This document shows, piece after piece, positions 1 through 8,664 of a DNA stretch of 64,000 nt. The stretch is taken from positions 6,944,001 to 7,008,000 of the forward strand of contig NZ_CP108364.1 of the NCBI RefSeq assembly GCF_035946055.1, given 5' to 3'. The position numbers and the translations under genes were made by a program. This stretch comes from Streptomyces sp. NBC_01341 (GTDB lineage Bacteria > Actinomycetota > Actinomycetes > Streptomycetales > Streptomycetaceae). Under the pieces are notes generated by a model, which saw only the letters and a list, made by a program, of their open reading frames with translations, did no database searches and was not told where the DNA came from. The first letter of the stretch is position 1. Every line of letters starts with the position of its first letter.

Positions 1-1775
1 AAGGTGAGGGTGTTGCTGCCCGCCTTCAGTGTGACCGGCACGCTGATCGAGTCGACCGCCGACCAGCCACCGGTGGCGGGGAAGGCGGTGGCGACGGGCG
101 CCTTGCCGTTGGCGGAGACACCGACCGACCGCGGGTCGCCCGAGGTGTAGGCGACCTTGACCAGGTAACGGCCCGCCTTGGCGACGACGACATCGGTGAA
201 CTGCACCGCGCCGCCGACGTAGAGGTTGCCGACCTTCTTGCCGCCCGAGCACTCGTCACAGCCGGCGACCGACGCGTTGCCGGACAGCACGTTGGCCGGG
301 GACTCGGCCTCGTACGCCGTGGTCCGGAGGCCGGGGACCTGCGGGGTCACGGTGAACAGCCGTGAGCCGTGCGCGGGGACGGCCTGGGTGATGCCGTCCT
401 TGTAGCGGCCGAGGGACTCGCGGTTCCACACGTCACGCACGGAGGCCTGTCCCGTGAAGCCGAGAGCCTGCCAGTCCGCGGTCACCGGCGAAGGCGAGTC
501 ACCCTGGTTGAACAGCGCGACGGTGTAGCTGCCGTCCGGGTTCTGGGAGGCCCAGACCTGCTCGTCGCCCACCGAGGTCACCGGCTTCGCGGGCCGGCCC
601 GGCTGCTGGTTGATCGCCAGCACGTCGCGGTTGGTCATCAGCGACAGACCGTAGTCGTCCAGCTTGGTCAGGTCGTCGCCGCTGTACAGAGGGGACTTGG
701 CGATCGCCCAGAGCGTCATGTAGCTCTGACGCTCCGCCTTGGTCAGACCGCTCATGGCCGCGTTGCCGACGTTGATCGAGTCCAGGTCGTTCCAGCCACC
801 GGGACCGGCGTACCGGGTCCACCCGGGCGTGTCACGCCAGCGGTCCTCGACCGAGTTCTCCCACGACACCAGCGTGTTGCAGTAGCACTCGACGTCCGTG
901 TCGACACGCCACCCGTTGGACGTGGCCTGCCAGTCCTTGGCGTGGCCGATGTCGAGCGACCACGAGATCTCGAGGTGGACGGGCCGCCCTGCGCCCTTGA
1001 TCGCCTTCTGCCAGGCGGCGACGTCGGCGCGGTTGTCGTAGTTGTCACCGCTCTTGAACGAGCCGGGGCCCACACCGTCGAGCTTGAGGAAGTCGTACCC
1101 CCAGTCCGCGATGAGCTGCGCCTGGGAGTCGACGTACTTCTGTGCGCACGGCTTCGAGAAGTCGATCTTGTACGAGCTGTCCCAGCCGTTGGTCGTCCGC
1201 AGGTCGCTGTAGACGATGTCCCCGGTGGTGCAGTCGTCGGTGTTCCAGATCCGCAGCTTGCCCTCGCCGTAGCCCTCCTTCTCCAGGCCCACGGGGAGGT
1301 AGATGCCGGCTTTCAGGCCCTTGCCGTGAATACGGTCCGCGACGGCCTTCATCCCGCTCGGGAAGCGTTCCGTGTCCGCCTTCTGGCGCCCGTACTCGTC
1401 GAACTCCGGGGCCCAGTCCCAGCCGCGCCACCAGCCGGCGTCGATGTTGACGTACTCGTAGCCGAACTTCTTCAGCTTGGACGCGAGGGCGTCCGTCTGC
1501 TTGTTGACGTTCTCTTCGGTCAGGTAGCTGTAGCTGCCCTTGGTGTTGACCCCCGGATACGAGGTGGTCTGAAGGCTCCAGCTGCTCCAGCCCATGAACG
1601 GCTTCTCGGCGGTGGCCGTCGTGCCGGTGGCGGCTTCCTTGACCGCGGGCACCTGGCTGTCGGTCTCTGCTCGGCCCTGGGCCGACGCCGGCGCGGCGAC
1701 GGCGAGGCCTGCGGTGACGGCGAGGACGAGCGCTGCGCGCACGGTTCTCGCGGCGGTGCGGGTGGATGGGCGCAT
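1..1775 (-). CDS. Secreted GH27 alpha-galactosidase with C-terminal carbohydrate-binding region (3' end outside window)
   Basis: Hydrolyses terminal alpha-galactosides outside the cell. The first 32 residues are an Arg-rich, Ala-rich signal peptide ending ASA. The GH27 barrel follows: YVNIDAGWW near residue 80, LKLDG with the likely nucleophile Asp at about 232 (family motif YLKYDNC), and GGWNDLDSINVGN near 327-339 (family motif GGWNDPDMLxxGN). A beta-sandwich region follows and then a CBM-like domain (YEAESPANVL onward, about residue 480) that runs off the left edge. ATG at 1775 has GGAGG 9-10 bases upstream. The gene is 56 bases downstream of the permease genes, so it is the last gene of a galactoside uptake operon. 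The family is clear; the exact substrate (alpha-galactoside or beta-L-arabinopyranoside) is not. Confidence 0.9.
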   Translation of the reverse strand, partial: MRPSTRTAARTVRAALVLAVTAGLAVAAPASAQGRAETDSQVPAVKEAATGTTATAEKPFMGWSSWSLQTTSYPGVNTKGSYSYLTEENVNKQTDALASKLKKFGYEYVNIDAGWWRGWDWAPEFDEYGRQKADTERFPSGMKAVADRIHGKGLKAGIYLPVGLEKEGYGEGKLRIWNTDDCTTGDIVYSDLRTTNGWDSSYKIDFSKPCAQKYVDSQAQLIADWGYDFLKLDGVGPGSFKSGDNYDNRADVAAWQKAIKGAGRPVHLEISWSLDIGHAKDWQATSNGWRVDTDVECYCNTLVSWENSVEDRWRDTPGWTRYAGPGGWNDLDSINVGNAAMSGLTKAERQSYMTLWAIAKSPLYSGDDLTKLDDYGLSLMTNRDVLAINQQPGRPAKPVTSVGDEQVWASQNPDGSYTVALFNQGDSPSPVTADWQALGFTGQASVRDVWNRESLGRYKDGITQAVPAHGSRLFTVTPQVPGLRTTAYEAESPANVLSGNASVAGCDECSGGKKVGNLYVGGAVQFTDVVVAKAGRYLVKVAYTSGDPRSVGVSANGKAPVATAFPATGGWSAVDSISVPVTLKAGSNTLT

Positions 1776-1831
1776 GGGGAAATGGCCTCCTGCTGTCCGG
1801 TGAAGAGGGGAGGTGCGGGTGGGGAACGCGG

Positions 1832-2752
1832 CTACTTGCCCGAACCGATCGTCAGGCCGCTGATGAACTGGCGCTGCAGTGCGAAGTACACGATCAGCGT
1901 GGGGATGGCGGTCATCAGCGCGCCGGCCGCGATGAGGTTGGGATTGGTGAAGTACTCGCCCTGCAGGCTCGCGAGTGCCGAGGTGACGGGACGCTTGTCG
2001 CCGGTCTCGATCAGGACGAGCGGCCAGAAGAAGTCGTTGTAGATCCAGATGGACTCCAGCGTCGCGAGAGCGGCGAACGCCGGGCGGCACAGGGGCAGCA
2101 CGATCTGGAAGAACTGGCGCCAGACGGGGGCGCCGTCCACCAGTGCGGCCTCGGTGATCTCCTTGGGGATCGTCTTCATGTAGTTGCTCAGCACGAAGGT
2201 GCAGAAGCCGCACTGATAGGCGATGTGGATGGCGATGATGCCCCAGTAGGAGTTGTAGAGCAGGTACGAGTCGCTCAGGAAACCGGGCAGGTTCCACTGG
2301 AGGTACAGCCGGTACAGCGGGGTGATGAGCACCTGGGCGGGGAGCAGGTTGCCCGCGGTGAACAGCATCAGCAGCGCGATGTTCCAGCGGAAGTCGAAGC
2401 GCGAGACGTAGAAGGCGACCGCGGCGGAGAAGAACAGCGTGCCGAGGACGGCCGGCACGGTCACCAGCACCGAGTTCCAGAAGAAGTGCACGAGGCCCGA
2501 CTGCGCCCAGGCGTCGCTGAAGTTCTGCAGGCTGAGACTGCGGGGCCAGGACAGGTAGCCGTTCGCGGCGGTGTCCTCGTAAGGCCGCAGCGAGGTGTAC
2601 ATCGCCCACAGCAGTGGGATCAGCCAGAGCAGGGAGACGCCGGCGAGGAACAGATGCCGGCCGGTCTGGCGGCGGGGGCGTGACCGCTTCGCGTCGGGTG
2701 TGCCGTGAGGCGCCCGTGGCGGGGCGGCCGGAGGTGTGGCGGTCGCGGTCAC
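1832..2752 (-). CDS. ABC sugar transporter permease, MalG type
   Basis: Inner-membrane permease of a carbohydrate ABC importer (CUT1 family), 306 residues. After a basic N-terminus (RPRRQTGRH) come about six membrane segments, starting with FLAGVSLLWLIPLLWAMYTS. The loop that contacts the ATPase carries the EAA motif (EITEAALVDGAPVWRQFFQIVLP, split here: EAALVDGAP then the conserved I-x-LP). The GTG start at 2752 overlaps the stop of the upstream permease by four bases (GTGA), indicating translational coupling; a longer open frame upstream of this is a shadow of that gene. No ATPase gene lies in the operon, so a shared MsiK-type ATPase encoded elsewhere is likely, as is usual in Streptomyces. 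Confidence 0.93.
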   Translation of the reverse strand: MTATATPPAAPPRAPHGTPDAKRSRPRRQTGRHLFLAGVSLLWLIPLLWAMYTSLRPYEDTAANGYLSWPRSLSLQNFSDAWAQSGLVHFFWNSVLVTVPAVLGTLFFSAAVAFYVSRFDFRWNIALLMLFTAGNLLPAQVLITPLYRLYLQWNLPGFLSDSYLLYNSYWGIIAIHIAYQCGFCTFVLSNYMKTIPKEITEAALVDGAPVWRQFFQIVLPLCRPAFAALATLESIWIYNDFFWPLVLIETGDKRPVTSALASLQGEYFTNPNLIAAGALMTAIPTLIVYFALQRQFISGLTIGSGK

Positions 2753-3723
2753 TCCTCCTCCTTGTCCTTGCGGAAGTTCTGTACGAGGAAGGTGCAGATG
2801 GCGGTCAGTGAGACCAGCAGCATGATCACCGCGATCGCCGAGCCGTAGCCGATATGGCTGGTCTCGCCGACGATGTTGTCGGTGATGAGGAGGGAGAGCA
2901 GTTCCATGCCTGGCTTGCTGCCGATGCCGCCGCCCAGGACGTACACGATGTCGAAGGCGCGCAGCGACTCCATGGCCGTGACGACGAGGATGACGATGTT
3001 GACCGGCTTCAGCGCGGGGAAGACCACGCGCAGGAACGTCTGACGGCCGTTGGCGCCGTCGAGCGCGGCGGCCTCCTTGAGCGCGGGATCGAAGCCCTTG
3101 AGCCCGGCCAGGTAGAGGATCATGATGTAGCCGGTGTGGCGCCACGCGGACGCGACGAGCACCGCCCACAGATTGAGGTCGGGGTCGGACAGCCAGTCGA
3201 TGTGGGTGCCCGGGGAGACAGCGCCGATGATGCCGTTCAGCAGACCGTTGTCCGGGTTGTAGATGATCTCCCAGATGAGACCGACCACCGCCAGCGACAG
3301 CACCATGGGCAGGAAGATCGCGGTCTGGTAGATCCGGGTGAAACGGATCTTCCGGTCGAGCTGGTACGCGAGGAATATGCCGAACGGTGTGGGCAGCAGC
3401 GCGGTGAACAGCAGCCAGATCACGTTGTGCTGGACGGCAGGCCAGAACGGCGGGTAGTTGGTGAAGATCTCGCTGTAGTTCTCCCAGCCGATCCAGTCGA
3501 CGTCGGAGAGCGAGATGCCGTCCCAACTGGTGAAGGAGAGAGCGAAGGAGGCGAGTGCGGGCAGCCAGACGAAGATCAGCAGGGCCAGCAGCGGCACACC
3601 GACGATGACGCCGAGGAACAGCCTGTCGCGCAGACTCAGCCTGCGCGGCCTGCCCGGTCGGGCCGGCGACCGGCGAGCGGCCGGCGTGACCGGCTCCTCC
3701 GGTGCTTCGAGTGTGGAAGTCAT
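2749..3723 (-). CDS. ABC sugar transporter permease, MalF type
   Basis: Partner permease of the same importer, 324 residues, with a Pro/Arg-rich cytosolic N-terminus (about 30 residues) and six hydrophobic segments beginning LFLGVIVGVPLLALLIFVW. The EAA loop is visible as KEAAALDGANGRQTFLRVVFPAL (residues near 225-247; A-A-L-D-G-A and the downstream P are the conserved points). It ends in TGA shared with the GTG of the MalG-type gene. The gap to the upstream binding-protein gene is 58 bases. Membership of the CUT1 family is clear; galactoside specificity is inferred only from the flanking alpha-galactosidases. Confidence 0.93.
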   Translation of the reverse strand: MTSTLEAPEEPVTPAARRSPARPGRPRRLSLRDRLFLGVIVGVPLLALLIFVWLPALASFALSFTSWDGISLSDVDWIGWENYSEIFTNYPPFWPAVQHNVIWLLFTALLPTPFGIFLAYQLDRKIRFTRIYQTAIFLPMVLSLAVVGLIWEIIYNPDNGLLNGIIGAVSPGTHIDWLSDPDLNLWAVLVASAWRHTGYIMILYLAGLKGFDPALKEAAALDGANGRQTFLRVVFPALKPVNIVILVVTAMESLRAFDIVYVLGGGIGSKPGMELLSLLITDNIVGETSHIGYGSAIAVIMLLVSLTAICTFLVQNFRKDKEEE

Positions 3724-3781
3724 AGGGGTGGGCGTCCCTCGGGCGGGTCGTCGGGGTGGCGGCTCGGGAATCGGGAGCGGG

Positions 3782-5092
3782 TCAGCCGGAGAAGAAGCGG
3801 GCGCGCTGGGACTCGATCTTCTTCAGCGTCGCCGTCCCGTCGTCGGGATGGCTGAGCCACTGCGTCAGCCCGGGCAGCACGACGGTGGAGATGAACCCCG
3901 GGTCGCTGTCCCGGTCGCTGAACTGGGTGATGTGCTTGGCCGCACCGATCAGTTCGGCCGACTTCTTCTGCAGCGCGTTGTACTTGCTGGTGTCAGCCTT
4001 GCTGTGGACCGCGACATTGCTCGGGTCGACACCCATGTAGATGTTCTCCGCCTCGGGGCTGCCGAGGAACTCGAGGAACTTCCTTGCCCCTTCGGGGTTC
4101 TTCGGGCTGCGGCTGAGCATGAAGCCGTCGGTGGGGGCCTCGACGCTGTCCATGCCGTGCGCCGGGTCGATCTCCGGGAACGGGAAGAAGTCGATGTCGT
4201 CACGCAGCGCCGGGTCGGTGATCTGCTGGCCGAGGAAGAGTCCGATGACGGCCATGCCGGACTTCTTCTCGAGGAGCGACTGCGCCGCGTCCTGCCACGA
4301 GCGGCCACCGGCGCCCGGCTGGTAGTACGGGGCGATCTCGCGCCACAGGTCCAGGACCCTGCTCATGCGCTTGTCGCTCCAGGCGACGCCGCCGTGCATC
4401 AGGTCCATGTGGAAGTCGTAGCCGTTGGCGCGCAGGTTCAGGTAGTCGAAGGCGCCGAGGATGGACCAGCTGTCGCCGCCGCCGTAGCCCGACGCGATGG
4501 GCGAGAGCCCGTCCTTCTTCATCTTCTTGGCCAGCGCGACGAACTGCGACCAGGTGGCCGGCGCCGTGTAACCGCGCTCCTTGAAGACGCTCTTCCGGTA
4601 GAAGACGGCCCACGGGTAGTTGTACAGCGGAACGAAGTAGTACTTGCCGTCGGTGCCCTTGGAGAGCTGCTTGGCCGCCTCGCTGTATCCGGAGCCGATG
4701 GTCTCCCACACGTCGTCGACGGGGGCGGCGAGCTTCTTCTCCGCGAAGTACTGCATGCGGTAGCCGGCGAACCAGGTGAACGTGTCGTCCGGGGTGCCCT
4801 GCAGGTAGCTCGAGATGCTCTTCTGGAAGGTGTCGTGATCGACCGTGTTGGTCTTCACCTTCAGCTCGGTCTTCCCGGTGAAGGCCTTGGTCACGGCCGC
4901 GTACGCCTTCTTGGGCGTGGCGTCGGCGCCGTTGGATCCGAACGTCACGCTCTTCGGGTCACCGGCGGGAGGACCTCCACAGGCCGTCAGGGCGGGCCCG
5001 GCGAGGGCGGCTGCTCCTACGCCCATCATTCCGTTGACGACGCTGCGTCGTCTCGGACCGCCGGTGGCGGGTATGCGGCTCTGCTGCGTCAT
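3782..5092 (-). CDS. Extracellular sugar-binding lipoprotein of the ABC importer
   Basis: Solute-binding protein, 436 residues. The N-terminus has twin arginines (GPRRRSV), a hydrophobic stretch and a lipobox LTAC at about residues 28-31, so it is predicted to be exported and lipid-anchored at Cys31, possibly by Tat. The rest is a two-lobed binding fold typical of CUT1 systems, with sequence such as DDTFTWFAGYRMQYF and a conserved PFPEIDP segment near 305. ATG at 5092 has AGGAGA upstream and overlaps the stop of the ROK regulator (ATGA, 4 bases); the frame extends further upstream but that part lies within the regulator. It delivers the sugar to the two permeases downstream. Substrate is inferred from neighbours as an alpha-galactoside. 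Confidence 0.92.
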   Translation of the reverse strand: MTQQSRIPATGGPRRRSVVNGMMGVGAAALAGPALTACGGPPAGDPKSVTFGSNGADATPKKAYAAVTKAFTGKTELKVKTNTVDHDTFQKSISSYLQGTPDDTFTWFAGYRMQYFAEKKLAAPVDDVWETIGSGYSEAAKQLSKGTDGKYYFVPLYNYPWAVFYRKSVFKERGYTAPATWSQFVALAKKMKKDGLSPIASGYGGGDSWSILGAFDYLNLRANGYDFHMDLMHGGVAWSDKRMSRVLDLWREIAPYYQPGAGGRSWQDAAQSLLEKKSGMAVIGLFLGQQITDPALRDDIDFFPFPEIDPAHGMDSVEAPTDGFMLSRSPKNPEGARKFLEFLGSPEAENIYMGVDPSNVAVHSKADTSKYNALQKKSAELIGAAKHITQFSDRDSDPGFISTVVLPGLTQWLSHPDDGTATLKKIESQRARFFSG

Positions 5093-6276
5093 CGCTTCTC
5101 CTGGATGGTGTCTGACCCTGTGAAGGTCTGGATCGCGGTGGCCGCGGCCCCGCGCGCCCACTCCTCGAACGGCAGCGGACGTGTGACCACGTCGCACTGA
5201 TCGGCTGTACTGAAAGCGGTCGCGGAGAACGCTTCCTTGATCTGGGCGGCGAACAGGTCGTAAGCCGCGAGTCCTTCGCCCGAGATGATCACGCGCTCCG
5301 GGCCGAGAAGGTTGACCACCGTGCCGATCGCCCGGCCGATCGCCGCACCGGCGTCCGCGTACGCCTCGCGGGCCTCGGGACTACCGCCGTGCGCCAGCTC
5401 GAGCGCCTGTGCCGGGCCGGTGACCGGCTCGCCCGTGTCCTGCCGGATCCGCCGCACGATGGCCCAGTCGGAGGCGATCGCCTCGACGCAGCCCTGGTTG
5501 CCGCAGTGGCACAGCGGCCCACGGGGATCGATGGGCAGATGCCCGATCTCCCCGGCGATGCCGTGGGCCCCCGAGACCACCCGCCCGTTGACCACCAGGC
5601 CGCAGCCGATTCCGGCGCCGACGGTGACCAGGGCGAAGTCGGACAGCCCCACTCCGGCGCCGAACCACTGCTCGGCGACCGTCAGCGCGCGTACGTCGTT
5701 GTCGACGGTGGTGGGCAGCCCGGTGGCCGCCGCCGCGAGCTCGGCGAGCGCGACGTCACGCCAGTCGAGGAAGGGCGAGTAGCGGACGACTCCCGCCGCC
5801 CGGTCCACGTCCCCGGACATGGCGATCGCGAGCCCCTGGACCGAGACACCGAATCCCTCGGCCTCCGTCCTCAGCTCCGCCGTCAGTTCCGTGATCAGGG
5901 CGATCACCGAGTCGGGCTCACGGCCGGTGAGAGGCACATGGCGCGCCAGCCGGATGCGGCAGCACAGGTCCGCCAGGACCGCGATCACCTCGTCGGCCGT
6001 CACCTTCACACCGATGAACAAGGCCCTGCCGCCGTCCACACGGACCGGGTTGGCCGGCCGCCCTACGGCGGGCGGGGCGCTGTCGTCGACGGCCTCGACG
6101 AAGTAGCCGGCCGCCATGAGAGGTCGTACGGCCTTGGTGACCGCGGCCGAGGAGAGGCCGGTGCGCCGGGAGAGCTCCACACGGGAGAGCGGACCCTGCG
6201 AGAGCACGGTGGTGAAGATCAGGGACGCGGCGGGAGTGGCCGCCGGAAACGCCTCCACCTGGTCGGTCGTTGACAT
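5089..6276 (-). CDS. ROK-family transcriptional repressor of the galactoside operon
   Basis: 395 residues: an N-terminal winged helix-turn-helix (about 15-70; SRVELSRRTGLSSAAVTKAV) followed by a ROK sugar-kinase-like domain with the zinc motif CHCGNQGCVEAI and the TVGAGIGCGLVVNG sugar/phosphate-binding stretch. ROK repressors (XylR, NagC, Mlc) bind operators and leave them when a sugar ligand binds. ATG at 6276 is chosen because a TTGACA-17-TACGTT promoter lies directly upstream and leaves almost no leader; an upstream extension of the frame would have to cross that promoter. It is first in the operon and overlaps the binding-protein gene by four bases, which suggests autoregulation together with the transporter. 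Confidence 0.92.
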   Translation of the reverse strand: MSTTDQVEAFPAATPAASLIFTTVLSQGPLSRVELSRRTGLSSAAVTKAVRPLMAAGYFVEAVDDSAPPAVGRPANPVRVDGGRALFIGVKVTADEVIAVLADLCCRIRLARHVPLTGREPDSVIALITELTAELRTEAEGFGVSVQGLAIAMSGDVDRAAGVVRYSPFLDWRDVALAELAAAATGLPTTVDNDVRALTVAEQWFGAGVGLSDFALVTVGAGIGCGLVVNGRVVSGAHGIAGEIGHLPIDPRGPLCHCGNQGCVEAIASDWAIVRRIRQDTGEPVTGPAQALELAHGGSPEAREAYADAGAAIGRAIGTVVNLLGPERVIISGEGLAAYDLFAAQIKEAFSATAFSTADQCDVVTRPLPFEEWARGAAATAIQTFTGSDTIQEKR

Positions 6277-6283
6277 GGCCGGA

Positions 6284-6312
6284 AACGTAGGTGACTTAAT
6301 TTCCTCTGTCAA
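6284..6312 (-). promoter_or_regulatory. Sigma-70-type promoter of the ROK/transport operon, probably leaderless
   Basis: Read on the minus strand: TTGACA (6312-6307), a 17-base spacer, then TACGTT (6289-6284). Only seven bases separate the -10 box from the ATG at 6276, so the transcript should begin at or next to the start codon and lack a Shine-Dalgarno sequence. Leaderless mRNAs are common in Streptomyces. The hexamers are seen; the start site is inferred. Confidence 0.65.
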
Positions 6313-6320
6313 TAAAAAAA

Positions 6321-6333
6321 GCAGGACTCCTGC
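6321..6333. promoter_or_regulatory. Candidate ROK operator palindrome
   Basis: A 13-base perfect palindrome (GCAGGA-C-TCCTGC) sits in an unusually A/T-rich stretch just upstream of the -35 box, between the divergent ROK and GH36 genes. A second short inverted repeat (CGAGC, 7 bases, GCTCG) lies at 6360-6376. Either could be the operator. No experimental basis. Confidence 0.35.
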
Positions 6334-6456
6334 GAAACAGCAGTTGATCACCCCCTTATCGAGCGAAAGTTGCTCGCAAGCAGGCACTTGACAATGGATC
6401 GAAGGGCGGATTGGCTACCTGCCGTCACAGTGCTGCCCCCGAACGTGAGGACGTCC

Positions 6457-8589
6457 ATGCCCCAGATCTCCTACGCCCCGGACGTCCGCCTGTGGTTGCT
6501 CAACACTCCGCACACCTCGTACGCGGTGCGGATCGACAGCACCGGCGCACCCTGCCACGTGGCCTGGGGCGGCAGGCTGACCCTGGACGAGGCGCGGGAG
6601 ATCGCTGCCCGGCCACAGGCGCTCGACCGCGAGGTCAGCAGCTTCGAGGGCCGCCCGCCGGTCGGCGAGGAACTGCCCGTCGCCGGCGGTGCCCGCTACG
6701 GAGTGCCGTCGCTCCAGGTCCGGTTCGCCGACGGAACACGCGCCGTCGAATGGATGCCGGTCCGTCACGACATCCGCGAAACACCCAATGGCGCAGCGGA
6801 GTTGGACCTCGTCTTCCGCGACCGCCACTACGGATTCGGCATCGTGCTGCACTACCGGGTGCACGAGGACAGCGACGTGATCGAGCGCTGGACGTCCCTG
6901 CTCAACACCGGGACGGACGACATCGTCCTGCTGCGTGCCGACTCGGCCGCATGGACCCTGCCGCCGCGCTGCGACCACCGGATCAGCCACGTCACCGGCC
7001 AGTGGGCGGCGGAGACACAACTCCGCCGCGAGGCACTGCCGTTCGGCGAGACCGTGCTGACCAGCCGGCGCGGGATCTCCAGCCACCACACGAACCCGTG
7101 GGTCATGCTGGACGACGGCGACGCGAGCGAGGAGCACGGCGAGGTGTGGAGCGCCGCCCTCGCCTGGAGCGGCAGTTGGCGCATCACCGCGCAACGCACC
7201 TCCGACGGCCGGGCGGGCTTCACCGGCGGTGCGGGACATGACTCGACGGCCCTGCGTCTGGCACCCGGCGAGACGCACACCACTCCGTGCTTCGCCGGGC
7301 TCCGCACCGAGGGCGGCTTCGGCGCCGCGAGCCGTGCGTGGCACGCCTACACCCGTGCACACGTCGTGCCGCACCCGGACGAGACGCGTCCCGTCCTCTA
7401 CAACTCCTGGGAAGCCACCGGCTTCGACATCGACGAGAAGCGCCAGATGGCCCTCGCGGCACGAGCCGCCCAGCTGGGGGCCGAGCTGTACGTCATGGAC
7501 GACGGCTGGTTCGGCGCCCGGCGCAGCGACCGGGCCGGCCTCGGCGACTGGACCCCGTCCCCGGACCGGTTTCCGCACGGCCTCGGCCCGTTGGTCGACG
7601 AGGTGCACCGTCTCGGCATGCTCTTCGGCCTCTGGGTCGAACCGGAGATGGTCAACGCCGACAGCGACCTCTACCGCGCCCATCCCGACTGGGTCCTGCA
7701 CTTCCCGCACCGCACGCGTACCGAACTGCGCAACCAGCTCGTGCTCAACTTCGCCCGGGACGACGTCGCCGACTGGGCGTACACGTGGCTCACCGCGCTG
7801 GTCGCCGACAACGGCATCGACTTCCTCAAGTGGGACATGAACCGGCCGTTCAGCGAGGCGGGCCCGTCCGGCCCCGACGGCGACGACCGCCTGTGGAGCA
7901 CATACGTCCACAACCTCTACGGCGTCATCGACCGGCTGCGCGCCGACCACCCCCGGCTCCGCATCGAGGCGTGCAGCGGCGGCGGCGGTCGCGTGGACCT
8001 CGGGATCCTCTCCCGCACCGATCAGGTGTGGCCCTCGGACAACACCGACGCGGCCGACCGCATCGCGATCCAGCACGGCTACGGCCAGCTCTACCCCGCG
8101 TCGACGATGGCCGCGTGGGTCACCGACGTACCCAATGAACTCACGGCACGCACGGTGCCGCTGGCCTTCCGGTTCCACGTGGCGACGGCCGGGCTCCTGG
8201 CCGTCGGCGGTGACCTCACCCGCTGGTCGGACGAGGAGATCGCCGAGGGTGCCGCATTGGTCGGAGCCTACAAGCGGGTCCGTCATCTGGTGCAGCACGG
8301 CGTCCAGCACAGGCTGCGTGGTCCCGTCGACGACGGGCCCACGGTCGTGCAGTACACCTCGCCCGACCGTGCGGAGGCCCTGGTGCTCGCCTGGCAGCGG
8401 GCGCCGCGCCGGGGGCGGCCGGAGTTCCCCGTACATCTCGCCGGTCTCGACCCGGCGGCGGTCTACCGGGACGTGGCGACCGGCGTGACGCACCACGCGA
8501 CGGTGCTGATGGAGCACGGGCTGCCGCTCGAACTGCCGGCGGGGGACTGGGCGAGCACGGCGATCCACCTGATGCGCGTGTCCCTCTGA
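6457..8589 (+). CDS. GH36 alpha-galactosidase (cytosolic)
   Basis: 710 residues, no signal peptide, so it acts on imported oligosaccharides. An N-terminal beta-supersandwich (about 1-290) precedes the GH36/GH-D barrel: YVMDDGWFG near 345, WVEPEMV near 390, FLKWDMN near 460 with the nucleophile Asp, CSGGGGR near 510, and QVWPSDNTDA near 527 with the acid/base Asp (second D of the family motif WxSDxTDA). The length matches bacterial family members. ATG at 6457 is chosen because the domain begins right after it and GTGAGG lies upstream; an earlier in-frame start at 6370 would add an unconserved, basic extension. It is divergent from the ROK operon and shares its control region. It complements the secreted GH27 enzyme: outside trimming, uptake, inside hydrolysis. 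Confidence 0.93.
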   Translation: MPQISYAPDVRLWLLNTPHTSYAVRIDSTGAPCHVAWGGRLTLDEAREIAARPQALDREVSSFEGRPPVGEELPVAGGARYGVPSLQVRFADGTRAVEWMPVRHDIRETPNGAAELDLVFRDRHYGFGIVLHYRVHEDSDVIERWTSLLNTGTDDIVLLRADSAAWTLPPRCDHRISHVTGQWAAETQLRREALPFGETVLTSRRGISSHHTNPWVMLDDGDASEEHGEVWSAALAWSGSWRITAQRTSDGRAGFTGGAGHDSTALRLAPGETHTTPCFAGLRTEGGFGAASRAWHAYTRAHVVPHPDETRPVLYNSWEATGFDIDEKRQMALAARAAQLGAELYVMDDGWFGARRSDRAGLGDWTPSPDRFPHGLGPLVDEVHRLGMLFGLWVEPEMVNADSDLYRAHPDWVLHFPHRTRTELRNQLVLNFARDDVADWAYTWLTALVADNGIDFLKWDMNRPFSEAGPSGPDGDDRLWSTYVHNLYGVIDRLRADHPRLRIEACSGGGGRVDLGILSRTDQVWPSDNTDAADRIAIQHGYGQLYPASTMAAWVTDVPNELTARTVPLAFRFHVATAGLLAVGGDLTRWSDEEIAEGAALVGAYKRVRHLVQHGVQHRLRGPVDDGPTVVQYTSPDRAEALVLAWQRAPRRGRPEFPVHLAGLDPAAVYRDVATGVTHHATVLMEHGLPLELPAGDWASTAIHLMRVSL

Positions 8590-8600
8590 CGCGGCCGGCG

Positions 8601-8632
8601 GTGACACCGCACGCCGCGGCGTGCGGTGTCAC
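8601..8632. terminator. Bidirectional terminator hairpin
   Basis: A perfect 32-base palindrome (16 + 16, GTGACACCGCACGCCG and its complement) lies between the convergent GH36 and GH3 genes. No U-tract on either side, as is usual in this genus. Confidence 0.75.
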
Positions 8633-8664
8633 TCCTGGCGGCCGGGGTCGAGGTCACCCGGAGC

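Noticed and set aside
6388..6416. TTGACA at 6388 as promoter of the GH36 gene
   Set aside because: No acceptable -10 hexamer 16-19 bases downstream; the divergent promoter at 6284-6312 is much better. The GH36 promoter remains unlocated.
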